Assembly: GCA_963764695.1 (NCBI GenBank)
Contig: CAVXTW010000007.1
Location: 1,116,001 to 1,180,000 of the forward strand
Reading direction: 5' to 3'
Length of the DNA: 64,000 nucleotides
DNA from: DATFRY01 sp963764695
GTDB lineage: Bacteria > Myxococcota_A > Polyangia > Haliangiales > Haliangiaceae
Positions 18,468-27,985 of this stretch are shown here, piece after piece. A model generated the notes under the pieces. That model was not told the origin of the DNA. It saw nothing but the letters and a program-made list of their open reading frames with translations, and made no database searches. The translations under genes were made by a program, and so were the position numbers. Every line of letters begins with the position of its first letter. Positions within the stretch are counted from its first letter, which is position 1.

Positions 18468-19457
18468 GTGGACGCACACCAGATGAGGGTCTTCTGCACC
18501 GGAGGGAATGGGTTCATCGGCTCGGTGGTCGCGCGCAAGCTCGCGGCCGAGGGCCACGGCGTGGTGTGCCTGCTGCGCCCCACCTCGAACGTCGATCGCC
18601 TCGAGGGCGTCGCCTACGAGCGCGCCGACGGGGACGTGCGCGACGCTGAGTCGCTGCGCGCCGGGATGGCCGGCTGCGAGGCGGTCGTCCACCTGGCCAG
18701 CCTGAGCTCGTGGGACCTGATCGATTCGCCGGAGATGAAGGACGTTGTGCTGGGCGGGACCGGCAACGTGCTCGAGGCGGCGGCGGACCTGGGCGTGCGG
18801 CGCGTCGTGTTCGTGTCCAGCGTGACCGCGGTCGGCGCCACGCCCGATCCGGAGCCGCTCGACGAGAGCGCGCCGTACAACCTGGCCGACGAGCGCGGCC
18901 TGACCTACGCCCAGTACAAGCACCAGGCCGAGGAGCTGTGCCTCCAGGCGGTGGCGCGCGGCCAGGACGTCGTCATCGTCAACCCGGCCGAGGTCTACGG
19001 GCCCAACGACACCGCCTTCGTCACCGCGTCCAACTTGATCGACTTCGCGAAGTCCAACCCGGTGCTTGTCTGCCGCGGCGGCACCAGCGTGGCGTTCGTC
19101 AACGACGTCGCCATCGGCATCGTGCGCGCGATGGAGCGCGGGCGGGCCGGCGAGCGCTACATCCTGGGCGGCCCCAACGTCACCCTCGAGCAGCTGGCCC
19201 AGGAGACGCTGTCCATCCTGGGCAAGCGCGCGCGGGTGTGGGTGCTGCCCAACCGGCTCATCCGCGCCATCACGCGGGCGGCCACCGGGCTGCACATCAA
19301 GCTGCCCTACAACCCGCGCGTGATCCCGTACGCCACGCGCTACTGGTTCGTGGACAGCAGCAAGGCCCAGCGCGAGCTCGGGGTAAGTTTCCGCTCCGCG
19401 CGCGACACGCTGGAGCCGACGCTGGCCTGGCTGAGAGAGGCGGGGCACATCCAGTGA
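18468..19457 (+). CDS. Extended SDR NAD(P)-dependent reductase/epimerase
   Basis: This 329-residue Rossmann enzyme is an extended short-chain dehydrogenase, close to the 3-beta-HSD/epimerase group. It has the cofactor loop TGGNGFIGS, a Ser in VFVSSVTAVG, and the catalytic YxxxK in YAQYKHQAE near residue 147. It is the first gene of the lipid operon; its TGA overlaps the GTG of the megasynthase by 4 bp. In this context a role reducing the 3-keto group made by the aminoacyl synthase is likely, similar to CerR-type ketosphinganine reduction in bacteria, but this is inference. GTG 18468 or ATG 18483 could be the start. Confidence 0.85.
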   Translation: MDAHQMRVFCTGGNGFIGSVVARKLAAEGHGVVCLLRPTSNVDRLEGVAYERADGDVRDAESLRAGMAGCEAVVHLASLSSWDLIDSPEMKDVVLGGTGNVLEAAADLGVRRVVFVSSVTAVGATPDPEPLDESAPYNLADERGLTYAQYKHQAEELCLQAVARGQDVVIVNPAEVYGPNDTAFVTASNLIDFAKSNPVLVCRGGTSVAFVNDVAIGIVRAMERGRAGERYILGGPNVTLEQLAQETLSILGKRARVWVLPNRLIRAITRAATGLHIKLPYNPRVIPYATRYWFVDSSKAQRELGVSFRSARDTLEPTLAWLREAGHIQ

Positions 19458-22400
19458 GCGACGAGAGCCGCAATCGCGGCGGGGGGAAAGCGGTCGCGAT
19501 CGTCGGGATGGGGTGCCGCCTGCCCGGCGCGCCGGACCTGACTCGCTTCTGGACCGCGGTGCAGTCGGGCGAGGTGCCCACGCGCGAGGTGCCGGCCGCG
19601 CGCTGGGACCACGCGTCGTTCCACGACCCGAATCCGCGCGCCCTCGATCGCACCTACGCCCGCCTGCTGGCCAGCGTCAACGACATCGAGGAATTTTCCC
19701 CCGAGCACTTCGGCCTGTTGCCGCGGCGCGCGCGCTTCATGGACCCGCAGCAGCGCCTGATGCTCGACGCCGCGCGCATGGCCATCGAGGACGCCGGCCA
19801 CGCGCCGGCCGAGCTGCCGCGCAAGACCGGCGTCTACGTCGGCATCTCGGTCTCCGAGTACTACCAGCTCACCACCGCGAAGCTCCTGGCCACCCAGATG
19901 CGCGACGGCCGGCTGGGCCGGGTGCCGACCGGCATGGATCCGGCGTGGGACTTTTTGACCGAGGACGTGCCGCCGCTGCAGGCCTACAGCATGGTGGGCC
20001 AGATGCTCAACATGTCGGCGGCCAACGTGGCCCAGGCGTTCGACCTGCGCGGGCCGGCGGTTGCCACCGACTCGGCCTGCTCGTCGGCGCTGGTCGCGCT
20101 GGCCGACGCGGTGCTGGCCCTGCGCGCGGGCGTGTGCGACGCGGCGCTGGTCGGCGGCGTGTTCGTCGCTGTCACGCCCAACAACATGATCGCGTTCTCG
20201 CGCATCGGCGCCATCTCGCCGTCGGATGCGTGCCGGCCGTTCGACGAGCGCGCCGACGGCTTCGTGCTCGGCGAGGGGGCCGGGTGCCTCCTGCTCAAGC
20301 GGCTCGACGACGCGCTGCGCGACGGCGATCGCATCTGGGCGGTGGTGCGCGGCATCGGCATCAACAACGACGGCCGCGCCGAGGGGCCGATGACGCCCCG
20401 CCGCGAGGGACAGGTGGCCGCGCTCGAGCAGGCCTACGCCGACGCCGGCATGTCGCCGGCCCAGGTCGGCGTGGTCGAGGCGCACGGCACGGCCACCCGG
20501 GTGGGCGACATGGTCGAGTCCAGCTCGCTGGCCGAGGTGTTCGGGCCGGCCCGCCGCGGCATCGGCGGCATCGGGCCCTGCTACCTGACCTCGGTCAAGG
20601 GCAACATCGGCCACACGCTGGCGGCGGCCGGCGCGGCCGGGCTGATGAGCGCGTCGCTGGCCCTGGCCCACCGCCGCATCCCGCCGCTGGCCGGCTACGA
20701 GCGGGCGCGCCGCGACCTGCCGCTGGGCGACGCCGGGCTCGCGGTGGCCGACGGCGGCGCGCCGCGCGAGTGGACCGCGGGGAGCGGTGGTCCGCGCGCG
20801 GCCGCGGTCAGCTCGTTCGGCTTCGGCGGCACCAACGTGCACGTCGTCCTCGAGGAGGCGCCGGCGGCGAGCGGGCCGCGCTGGTCGCGAGCTTCAGCCC
20901 AGATGGCGAAGGCGCCGGCTGCCGAGGCCGACGCAGCGCCCGAGCTCTTCGTCCTGACGGCGCCGAACACGGGGCTGCTCGCTCGATCGGCGCGCGCCCT
21001 GGCGGCGTGGGTGGTCGACAGCGAGTCGCCTCTGGCCGACCTGGCCTACACCCTGGCGCGGCGCCGGCGCGATCCGGTGCGCGGCGCGGTCGTCGCGCGC
21101 ACCCACGCCGAGCTGGCCGGCCGGCTCGAGCAGCTGGCGGTCGCCGCCGAGCAGGGCGCCACCGACGAGGTAGAGGGCGTGGCGCTGTTCGCCGGCGCGG
21201 CCGACGACGCGCTGACCGCCGGCCAGGTGGCGTTCCTGTTCCCCGGTCAGGGCGCGCAGGCGCCGGACCTGTGCCGCGATCTGTGGGAGCGGCTGCCGGC
21301 CTATCGCGAGAAGCTGACCGAGCTGGCCCGCAGCGCCGAGCCGGTGCTCGGCCGATCGTTCCTCGACGCGCTGTATCCCGAGCCGCACGCGCGCGACGCG
21401 GCGGCGGCCGAGCTGACCCGCACCGAGGTGTGCCAGCCGGCGCTGGCCGCGCTCGAGCTGGCCCTGGTCGATGTCCTGGCCGGGCTCGGCGTCGAGGCCG
21501 GCGTGCTGGTCGGCCACAGCCTGGGCGAGTTCGTCGCCGCGGCGGCGGGCGGCGCGCTCGACGCCGGCGAGGCGGTGCGCCTGGTGGCGGAGCGCGGCCG
21601 GCTCATGGCCCAGCTCGACGGCGACCACGGCGCCATGGCGGCGCTGGCCGCCGATCGCGACAGCGCGGCCCGCCTTGTCGACGGCCACTCCGGCGCGGTC
21701 CTGGCCAACTTCAACCATCCGCGCCAGGTCGTGGTGTCGGGCGAGACGGCCGCGGTAGACGGGCTGGTGGCGCGGGCCGGCGCGGCCGGCGTGCGGGCCA
21801 CGCGGCTGCCGGTGTCGCACGGCTTCCACTCGCCGATCGTGGCGCCGATGGCCAGCCGCTTCCGCGAGGTGCTGGCCGGCGCCGACGTGCGGGCGCCGGA
21901 TCGCGTGGTGGTGTCGTGCGCCGCCGAGCCGGGTGGCGAGGGGCTGCGGCCCGGTCCGTTCGAGCCCGACGCCGAGGCGATCCGCGCGCGCATGGCGCGC
22001 CACGCCCTGGCCGCGATCGACTTCGAGTCCGGTGTGCGCGCGGCCTGGAGCGCCGGCGCGCGCGTCTTCGTCCAGGTGGGTGCCGGCGCGACGCTCTTGT
22101 CGATGGCCCGGGCCACGCTCGCGCAGGATGGCAACGCGGCGCGCCTGTCGGTGCCGGTGGCCCCGGCCGAGAGCCGCGACGGCGAGGGTCTGCTCGTCGC
22201 CCTCGCGCGGCTGATCGGGCTCGGCCTGCCGGTCGCGACCGCGGCGCTGTATCGCGGACGCGATGTGCACCTGGCAGCGCTTCCGCCCAGCCTGCTCGCG
22301 ACGCGGCCGTTCTGGGTGCTCAAGCCGCCGGCCGATCCGCCGGCCCTGCCCGTCCTCGGTGCCCGCGACGCGGGCGACCGCGGCGGGGTAAATATCCGGG

Positions 22401-25400
22401 GCATGCGGGACGCCGGACAGGCACAGGAGGTACCGCGGATGTCCGAACGGAGCCCGGCTCCACGCGAGCTGGTCGACCTGTTTCAGCGCCAGCTCGACGT
22501 CATTCAGGGTCAGATCGATGTACTGCGCTCGCACGGCGTCGAGACGCCGGCGTCCACGCGCCCGGCCAGCGTGCCGGCCCAAGCAGATGTGGTGGTCGCG
22601 TCCACCGGCACCAACGGGCATGCCGCCGTGGCGCCGGCGCCGGCTCCTCAGCCGAGCGCGCCGCGCGGCCGCGGCGAGATCGAGAAGCAGGTGCTGGAGA
22701 TCGTCTCGCGGGTGAGCGCGCTGCCGGTCAGCGGGCTGTCGCTGTCGGCGCGGCTGAGCGAGGACCTCGGCATCGACTCGCTGATGATGGTGGAGCTGGG
22801 CGGCGGTCTCCAAGAAGCGTTCGGGCTGCGCGAGGTGCCGGAGGGGATCATCGGTCGCGACGCCACCCTGGCCGACATCGTCGAGCGGCTGGCAGCCCAT
22901 CTCGTGAATCAGAACGGCGCCAGCAATGGCGCGGTCGCGATGTCGGTCGACGCTCCGGCGCCGGCCGGTCCGGCCATCGAGCGCCACGTCGCCGAGTGGA
23001 CGGCGCAGCCGCTGGCGCGCGATCAGGCCGGCCAGCTGGCCGCGCCGGGCGGCGCCGTCATCGCCGCCGACGCCGGGGCGTCCGCGATCGCCGAGGCGCT
23101 CGCCGTCCGTCTGCGCGCGGCCGGGCGCGCGGTGCAGATCGTCGAGGCCGGCGCCGACCTGGCCTGGCCTGCGGACGCGGGCCTGTTCATCGACATCAGC
23201 GACGTGGGTGACGTCCGCGGCGCCAGCAACGGCGCTCGCGATCCGCGCACCGAGTCGCCAGCAGTCGGACGGCTACGCGCGCCGCTGGAGCGCGGGTGCG
23301 CGGCCATGGCCGCGGCGGCCCAGGCCGGGGTGCATCCGGCCTACGTCGCGGCGACAGCTGGATCGAGCTTCGCCACCGCGGCCGGCTTCGCGCGCGCGCT
23401 GGCGGCAGAGCGGCCTGATCGCCTGGCCAAGGCGATCGAGCTGCCGGCCGGTGCGCAGGCCGAGGTGGCGGCCGAGCGCATCGAGGCCGAGATCGCGACC
23501 AGCGATCGCACGGCCGAGGTGAGCTGGGCGACCGGAGAGCGGCGCGCCGTGACCATGCGCCGCGCGCCGCTGGGCGCCCCGGTGGCTTCCCTCGCGCGCA
23601 CCGCGCTCATCACCGGCGGCGGGCGCGGTCTGGGCGGGCGTCTGGCGCTGGGCCTGGCCCGGGCCGGCGTGGCCAACCTGGCGCTGGTCGGACGCCGCGC
23701 GGCCGACGGCGACGTCAACCGACTCCTGGCCGAGCTGGCCGCCGCCGGCGCCACCGCGCGCTACTTCGCGTGCGACGTGCGCGACGCCGACTCTCTGGCC
23801 GCGACCGTGGCCGAGGCGCGCGAGGCGCTCGGTCCGATCGAGCTCGTCGTCCACGCGGCAGGCCTCAACGTCGACGGCCCGGTCAACAGGACGCGCGCCG
23901 AGGACCTCGAGCTGGTGTTCGACACAAAGGTGGGCGGCGCCCTCAATCTTTGGGCCGCCTGCGCCGCCGATCCGCTGGCGGCGTTCCTGGTCTACGGCTC
24001 GTGGGCCGGTCGCTTCGGCAATCGCCACCAGTCAACCTACGCGGCGGCCAACCGCGCGCTGTCGGCGCTCACCCGCCGGCTGGCCGCCCAGCGAGCCGAC
24101 GTCCGCGTCGCCTCGGTCGATCTCCCGCCGTGGGAAGGCGGAGGCATGGTCGAGCGGCTGCCCGAGCCGATCCGCCGCGCCATGCGCGCCCGCGGGGTGC
24201 CATTCCTGACCGACGAGACCGGGCTTGCCCACATCCTGGCCGAGCTGGCCGGCGGACCGGGCGCGGCCGAGGTCGTTCTCGGCGCGGGCCCGGCCGGCTC
24301 CGCGCGCCGCGATCGCGCCCATGTGCTGCTCGATCCGGCGGCGCCCTGGCTGGCCGATCACGCGCCGGGCGGCGAGGTCCGGCTGCCGCTGGCCGCGGCG
24401 CTCGATCGCGCGGTGGCCGCGGCCGACCGGGTCGGCGTGAGCGCGCCGCTGTCGATCCTCGACTTCCAGGTGCTGCAGGCCATCACCGTGCCTCCGGGTG
24501 GTCGTCCCATCGAGGTCGAGGCCCGGCGCAGCGCCGACGGATCTGTCGATGTCGAGCTGTGGCTGGAGGCGGACGACGCGCTGCGCGGAGAGCCGCGCCT
24601 GGCCGCCAGCGGCCGCATCGCGCGCGCCGATGCCGCCCTGCCCGCCCTGAGCCCCGAGGCCGGCGACCCGCCCCGCCTCGAGCTCGATCGCTTCTACGCC
24701 GAGCACACCTTCCACGGCCCGCGCATGCGCGGCATCGCCCGGGTCGACGAGGTCGGCGAGTCGCACGCGCGCGGCGCGGTCATCACCTCCGAGGCGGGCT
24801 GGCCGCGGGCGCTCGACATCCTCGGGCTCGACGGCGCGCTGCAGCTGGCCGGCTTCTTCGCCCGCGAGCGGCTGGGGCGCTCGGCGCTGCCGGTCGGCGC
24901 CGGCGAGGTCCGCGTGCTGGCTCCGCTGGCGCCGGCCAGCGAGCTCGTCTGCATCGTCGAGCTGGAGCGCGCCGAGGGCGACGACCTTCTCGGCCACATC
25001 GATCTGTGCGACCGCGGCGGGCGCCCGCTGGTGCAGCTGCGCCGCGTGCGCGCCCGCGTCGTCAACGCCGCGGCGGTCGAGCGCGCCGGCAAGAGCGGCA
25101 ACGGCCAGTCCGTGGCGAACGGCGGCCCCAACGGCGAGCGCAGCAACGGCCACGGCAACGGGCACTCGATCGATCCCGCCACCTACCGGGTCGAGCAGTT
25201 CCCGGAGCTGCTCGAGCTGCAGCAGCGCATGAAGATGGTCGAGGCGTTCGGCCTGCGCATCCCGTACTTCCACCAGCACGAGGGGCTGACCAACCAGCGC
25301 TCGGTCATCGGCGGGGTCGAGCACGTCAACTACTCGTCCTACAACTACGTCGGGCTGTCCGGACATCCGGAGGTAAACCGGGCCGTCGAGGTCGCCATCG

Positions 25401-26443
25401 CGCGCTACGGCACGTCGGTGTCGGCCAGCCGCCTGGCCTCGGGCGAGAAGCCCCTGCACCGCGAGCTCGAGGGCGCCATCGCAGGCTTCCTGGGCTGCGA
25501 GGACGCGGTCGTCATGGTCGGCGGTCACGCCACCAACGTCAGCGTCATCGGCCACATGCTCGACAGCCGCGACCTGGTCCTGCACGACAGCCTGGCCCAC
25601 GACAGCATCCTGGGCGGCGCCCGCCTGGCCGGAGCCCGCCGGCGCCCGTTCCCGCACAACGACGTCAACGCGCTGGCCCGGCTGCTCGAGCAGGTCCGCC
25701 CCCACGCGCGCCGCGTCCTCATCGCGGTCGAGGGCGTCTACAGCATGGACGGCGACCTGGCGCCGCTCGACCGCATCATCGAGCTCAAGAAGCGCTTCGG
25801 CGCCCTGCTGCTTGTCGACGAGGCCCACTCGCTGGGCGTGGTCGGCGCCACCGGGCGCGGCATCGGCGAGCGCTTCGGCGTGCGCCGCGCGGACGTCGAT
25901 CTGTGGATGGGCACGCTGTCCAAGTCGCTGGCCAGCTGCGGCGGCTACATCGCCGGCTCGGCCGCGCTGGTCCAGTTCCTCAAGTACACAAACCCCGGCT
26001 TCGTCTACAGCGTGGGCATCTCGCCGGCCAACGCGGCGGCCGCCCTGGCCGCGCTGCGCATCCTCGAGCGCGAGCCGGAGCGGGTGACCATGCTGCAGGC
26101 GCGCTCGCGCTACTTCCTCGAGCGCCTGCGCGAGCGAGGCATCGACACCGGCCTGTCGCGCGGGTCGGCGGTGGTGCCCTGCATCGTGCCCAGCTCGGTC
26201 AACTGCCTGCGCCTGGCCCAGGCGCTGTCGGTGCGCCGCATCAACGTGCAGCCGATCCTGTACCCGGCGGTGGAGGAGAACCTGGCCCGCCTGCGCTTCT
26301 TCGTGACCAGCGGCCACAGCGAGGCGGATCTGCTCGCCACTGCCGAGGCAGTGCGCGAGGAGCTGGCCGCCATCGACCCGCGCCATCTCTCGCCGCCGGC
26401 GCCGGCGGCCGCCCGCGCGGGCAACTGGGAGGCGTCGCCATGA
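19454..26443 (+). CDS. Single-chain polyketide synthase fused to alpha-oxoamine synthase (KS-AT-ACP-KR-DH-AOS)
   Basis: This 2329-residue megaenzyme has KS at about 12-440 (Cys209 in DSACSSA, His344 in EAHGTAT, His387 in KGNIGH). AT is at about 590-900 (Ser689 in GHSLGE; HGFH 789-792, nearer to malonyl than methylmalonyl type). A short coiled linker and ACP follow (Ser1109 in LGIDSLMM). KR is at about 1384-1590 (TGGGRGLGG, Tyr1529), and DH at about 1625-1880 (His1636 in HAPGGEVRLP, Asp1793 in DGALQ). After an Asn/Gly-rich linker comes a PLP alpha-oxoamine synthase at 1912-2310 (DEAH 2122-2125, Lys2157 in LSKS). There is no enoyl reductase. The domain order up to DH is that of enediyne and PUFA synthases. 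The AOS would release the chain by decarboxylative condensation with an amino acid. Confidence 0.93.
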   Translation: MSDESRNRGGGKAVAIVGMGCRLPGAPDLTRFWTAVQSGEVPTREVPAARWDHASFHDPNPRALDRTYARLLASVNDIEEFSPEHFGLLPRRARFMDPQQRLMLDAARMAIEDAGHAPAELPRKTGVYVGISVSEYYQLTTAKLLATQMRDGRLGRVPTGMDPAWDFLTEDVPPLQAYSMVGQMLNMSAANVAQAFDLRGPAVATDSACSSALVALADAVLALRAGVCDAALVGGVFVAVTPNNMIAFSRIGAISPSDACRPFDERADGFVLGEGAGCLLLKRLDDALRDGDRIWAVVRGIGINNDGRAEGPMTPRREGQVAALEQAYADAGMSPAQVGVVEAHGTATRVGDMVESSSLAEVFGPARRGIGGIGPCYLTSVKGNIGHTLAAAGAAGLMSASLALAHRRIPPLAGYERARRDLPLGDAGLAVADGGAPREWTAGSGGPRAAAVSSFGFGGTNVHVVLEEAPAASGPRWSRASAQMAKAPAAEADAAPELFVLTAPNTGLLARSARALAAWVVDSESPLADLAYTLARRRRDPVRGAVVARTHAELAGRLEQLAVAAEQGATDEVEGVALFAGAADDALTAGQVAFLFPGQGAQAPDLCRDLWERLPAYREKLTELARSAEPVLGRSFLDALYPEPHARDAAAAELTRTEVCQPALAALELALVDVLAGLGVEAGVLVGHSLGEFVAAAAGGALDAGEAVRLVAERGRLMAQLDGDHGAMAALAADRDSAARLVDGHSGAVLANFNHPRQVVVSGETAAVDGLVARAGAAGVRATRLPVSHGFHSPIVAPMASRFREVLAGADVRAPDRVVVSCAAEPGGEGLRPGPFEPDAEAIRARMARHALAAIDFESGVRAAWSAGARVFVQVGAGATLLSMARATLAQDGNAARLSVPVAPAESRDGEGLLVALARLIGLGLPVATAALYRGRDVHLAALPPSLLATRPFWVLKPPADPPALPVLGARDAGDRGGVNIRGMRDAGQAQEVPRMSERSPAPRELVDLFQRQLDVIQGQIDVLRSHGVETPASTRPASVPAQADVVVASTGTNGHAAVAPAPAPQPSAPRGRGEIEKQVLEIVSRVSALPVSGLSLSARLSEDLGIDSLMMVELGGGLQEAFGLREVPEGIIGRDATLADIVERLAAHLVNQNGASNGAVAMSVDAPAPAGPAIERHVAEWTAQPLARDQAGQLAAPGGAVIAADAGASAIAEALAVRLRAAGRAVQIVEAGADLAWPADAGLFIDISDVGDVRGASNGARDPRTESPAVGRLRAPLERGCAAMAAAAQAGVHPAYVAATAGSSFATAAGFARALAAERPDRLAKAIELPAGAQAEVAAERIEAEIATSDRTAEVSWATGERRAVTMRRAPLGAPVASLARTALITGGGRGLGGRLALGLARAGVANLALVGRRAADGDVNRLLAELAAAGATARYFACDVRDADSLAATVAEAREALGPIELVVHAAGLNVDGPVNRTRAEDLELVFDTKVGGALNLWAACAADPLAAFLVYGSWAGRFGNRHQSTYAAANRALSALTRRLAAQRADVRVASVDLPPWEGGGMVERLPEPIRRAMRARGVPFLTDETGLAHILAELAGGPGAAEVVLGAGPAGSARRDRAHVLLDPAAPWLADHAPGGEVRLPLAAALDRAVAAADRVGVSAPLSILDFQVLQAITVPPGGRPIEVEARRSADGSVDVELWLEADDALRGEPRLAASGRIARADAALPALSPEAGDPPRLELDRFYAEHTFHGPRMRGIARVDEVGESHARGAVITSEAGWPRALDILGLDGALQLAGFFARERLGRSALPVGAGEVRVLAPLAPASELVCIVELERAEGDDLLGHIDLCDRGGRPLVQLRRVRARVVNAAAVERAGKSGNGQSVANGGPNGERSNGHGNGHSIDPATYRVEQFPELLELQQRMKMVEAFGLRIPYFHQHEGLTNQRSVIGGVEHVNYSSYNYVGLSGHPEVNRAVEVAIARYGTSVSASRLASGEKPLHRELEGAIAGFLGCEDAVVMVGGHATNVSVIGHMLDSRDLVLHDSLAHDSILGGARLAGARRRPFPHNDVNALARLLEQVRPHARRVLIAVEGVYSMDGDLAPLDRIIELKKRFGALLLVDEAHSLGVVGATGRGIGERFGVRRADVDLWMGTLSKSLASCGGYIAGSAALVQFLKYTNPGFVYSVGISPANAAAALAALRILEREPERVTMLQARSRYFLERLRERGIDTGLSRGSAVVPCIVPSSVNCLRLAQALSVRRINVQPILYPAVEENLARLRFFVTSGHSEADLLATAEAVREELAAIDPRHLSPPAPAAARAGNWEASP

Positions 26444-27042
26444 GCGGCACGTTCCACAAGGGCAGCGCGCGCATGTTCAAGAACGACGTGCTCGAGAAGC
26501 TGTCGCACGTCCATCCGGCCACCCCGGCCGTCCTGTTCCTGCCGATCATCACCGCGTCTCTGTGGGCGGCGGTCGCGGTCGACCACACGCCTGCGTTCGG
26601 CGTGGCCTGGCAGCTTTGCGCCGGCTACCTGGGCTGGACGCTGACCGAGTACTGGCTGCACCGGCTGTTCTTCCACCTGCCGGTGCGCGGCAAGCTCAGC
26701 GAGAAGGTCTACTTCTTCGTCCACGGCGTTCACCACGACTGGCCGTGGGACCGCAGCCGCCTGGTCATGCCGCCGTCGGTGAGCCTGATCCTGGGCGGGC
26801 TGTTCTACGTGCTCTTCCGCCTCGTGTTCGGCGAGGCGATCCACGCACTGTTCGCCGGCTTCGCGCTCGGCTACGTCATCTACGACACGGTGCACTGGTA
26901 CACCCACGCGGGGGCCCCGACCGGCCGCGTGTTCCGGTTCCTGCGCCGCGAGCACCTGGTCCACCACTTCCGCGAGTCGGGCACGCGCTTCGGCGTGAGC
27001 TGTCCCTGGTGGGACGTGGTGTTCCGCACGACGGGGCGCTGA
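26440..27042 (+). CDS. Fatty acid hydroxylase/sterol desaturase superfamily protein
   Basis: This 200-residue membrane di-iron enzyme has four His motifs: HRLFFH, HGVHHD, HWYTH and HLVHHF. They match the fatty acid hydroxylase superfamily, which includes the FA2H/Scs7 enzymes that 2-hydroxylate the N-acyl chain of ceramides. Two to four transmembrane segments flank the His boxes. Its ATG overlaps the TGA of the megasynthase (4 bp) and follows a GGGAGG-like site. The operon position suggests hydroxylation of the lipid base or its acyl chain. Small size fits the soluble-core FA2H type without the cytochrome b5 domain. Confidence 0.9.
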   Translation: MSGTFHKGSARMFKNDVLEKLSHVHPATPAVLFLPIITASLWAAVAVDHTPAFGVAWQLCAGYLGWTLTEYWLHRLFFHLPVRGKLSEKVYFFVHGVHHDWPWDRSRLVMPPSVSLILGGLFYVLFRLVFGEAIHALFAGFALGYVIYDTVHWYTHAGAPTGRVFRFLRREHLVHHFRESGTRFGVSCPWWDVVFRTTGR

Positions 27043-27938
27043 TGCCGCTGTTCCGCCGTTCCGACGGGGACCTGATAAAGGGCCTGTCGCCCGAGCGACG
27101 CATCATGCCGTACCTGATGCGCGGCCGGAACGAGAGCGCCGTCTACCACGAGCAGACCTACGACATCAGCAAGGCGCGACGGTGGCTGCGCGAGTTCAAC
27201 CGCGCCAAGCCGGCCCAGCCTGCCACGATGTTCCATCTGTTTCTGTGGGTGGCAGGCCAGGGGCTCATCCTGCACCCGCACCTGAACCGCTTCGTGTCGG
27301 CCGGGCGCCTGTACCAGCGCCGCGGCTCGCACGTGTCGTTCGCCGCCAAGAAGGAGTTCTCGTCGGCGGCACCGCTGGTCACGGTCAAGAAGACGTTCGC
27401 GCGCAACGAGCCGTTCGCCGAGGCGGTGCGCGACATGACCGGCCAGCTCGGCGAGGGGCGCTCCGGCAAACCGCGGCAGGTGGACAAGGAGCTGCGCCTC
27501 GCCCTGCTCTTGCCGGGTCTCATCCTCCGGTTGGTGCTATGGATCCTTCGCGGGCTGGACCGCATCAACCTGATGCCGCGCTCGATGATCGACAGCGACC
27601 CGATGTACGCCAGCCTGTTCGTCGCCAACCTCGGCTCCGTCGGGCTGGATAACACCTACCATCACCTCTACGAATACGGCACCATCAGTCTGTTCGCGGT
27701 GCTCGGCACGCAGAAGAAGGTGATGGTGGTGGGACGGGACGGGAAGCCCGAGCTGCGGGAGGTGATGCAGGCGCGCTGGACGCTCGACGAGCGCGTCATC
27801 GACGGCTTCTACGCCGGCGAGGCGCTGCGCTACGTGCAGCGGGTCATGGAGGATCCGGAGCGCTACCTCGGCAAGGCGGAGGCGGTGGCTGCCGGCGAGA
27901 ACACCCAGTTCGCCAGGATGTACGCGGAGGCGGCCTGA
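27042..27938 (+). CDS. 2-oxoacid dehydrogenase acyltransferase (E2)-like protein with altered active site
   Basis: This 298-residue protein matches the catalytic domain of E2/CAT acyltransferases but has no lipoyl or subunit-binding domain. The C-terminal active-site block reads DERVIDG (Glu250), where E2 enzymes have DHRVxDG with the catalytic His; the Ser/Asp-rich core and FVANLGSVGLD block remain. A hydrophobic stretch at about 152-170 may bind membrane. It starts on the last base of the hydroxylase stop codon. In an amino-lipid operon, an N-acylating role is attractive, but loss of His could also mean a non-catalytic or different chemistry. Confidence 0.8.
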   Translation: MPLFRRSDGDLIKGLSPERRIMPYLMRGRNESAVYHEQTYDISKARRWLREFNRAKPAQPATMFHLFLWVAGQGLILHPHLNRFVSAGRLYQRRGSHVSFAAKKEFSSAAPLVTVKKTFARNEPFAEAVRDMTGQLGEGRSGKPRQVDKELRLALLLPGLILRLVLWILRGLDRINLMPRSMIDSDPMYASLFVANLGSVGLDNTYHHLYEYGTISLFAVLGTQKKVMVVGRDGKPELREVMQARWTLDERVIDGFYAGEALRYVQRVMEDPERYLGKAEAVAAGENTQFARMYAEAA

Positions 27939-27985
27939 GCGTCAGGTAGGCCCACGCCCCTGGTCGTCTCGTTGTCCATGATCCC

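Noticed and set aside
25188..26443. The C-terminal oxoamine synthase domain as a stand-alone biotin (BioF) gene
   Set aside because: It is in frame with the PKS through a flexible Asn/Gly linker, with no start site of its own and no other biotin genes nearby.
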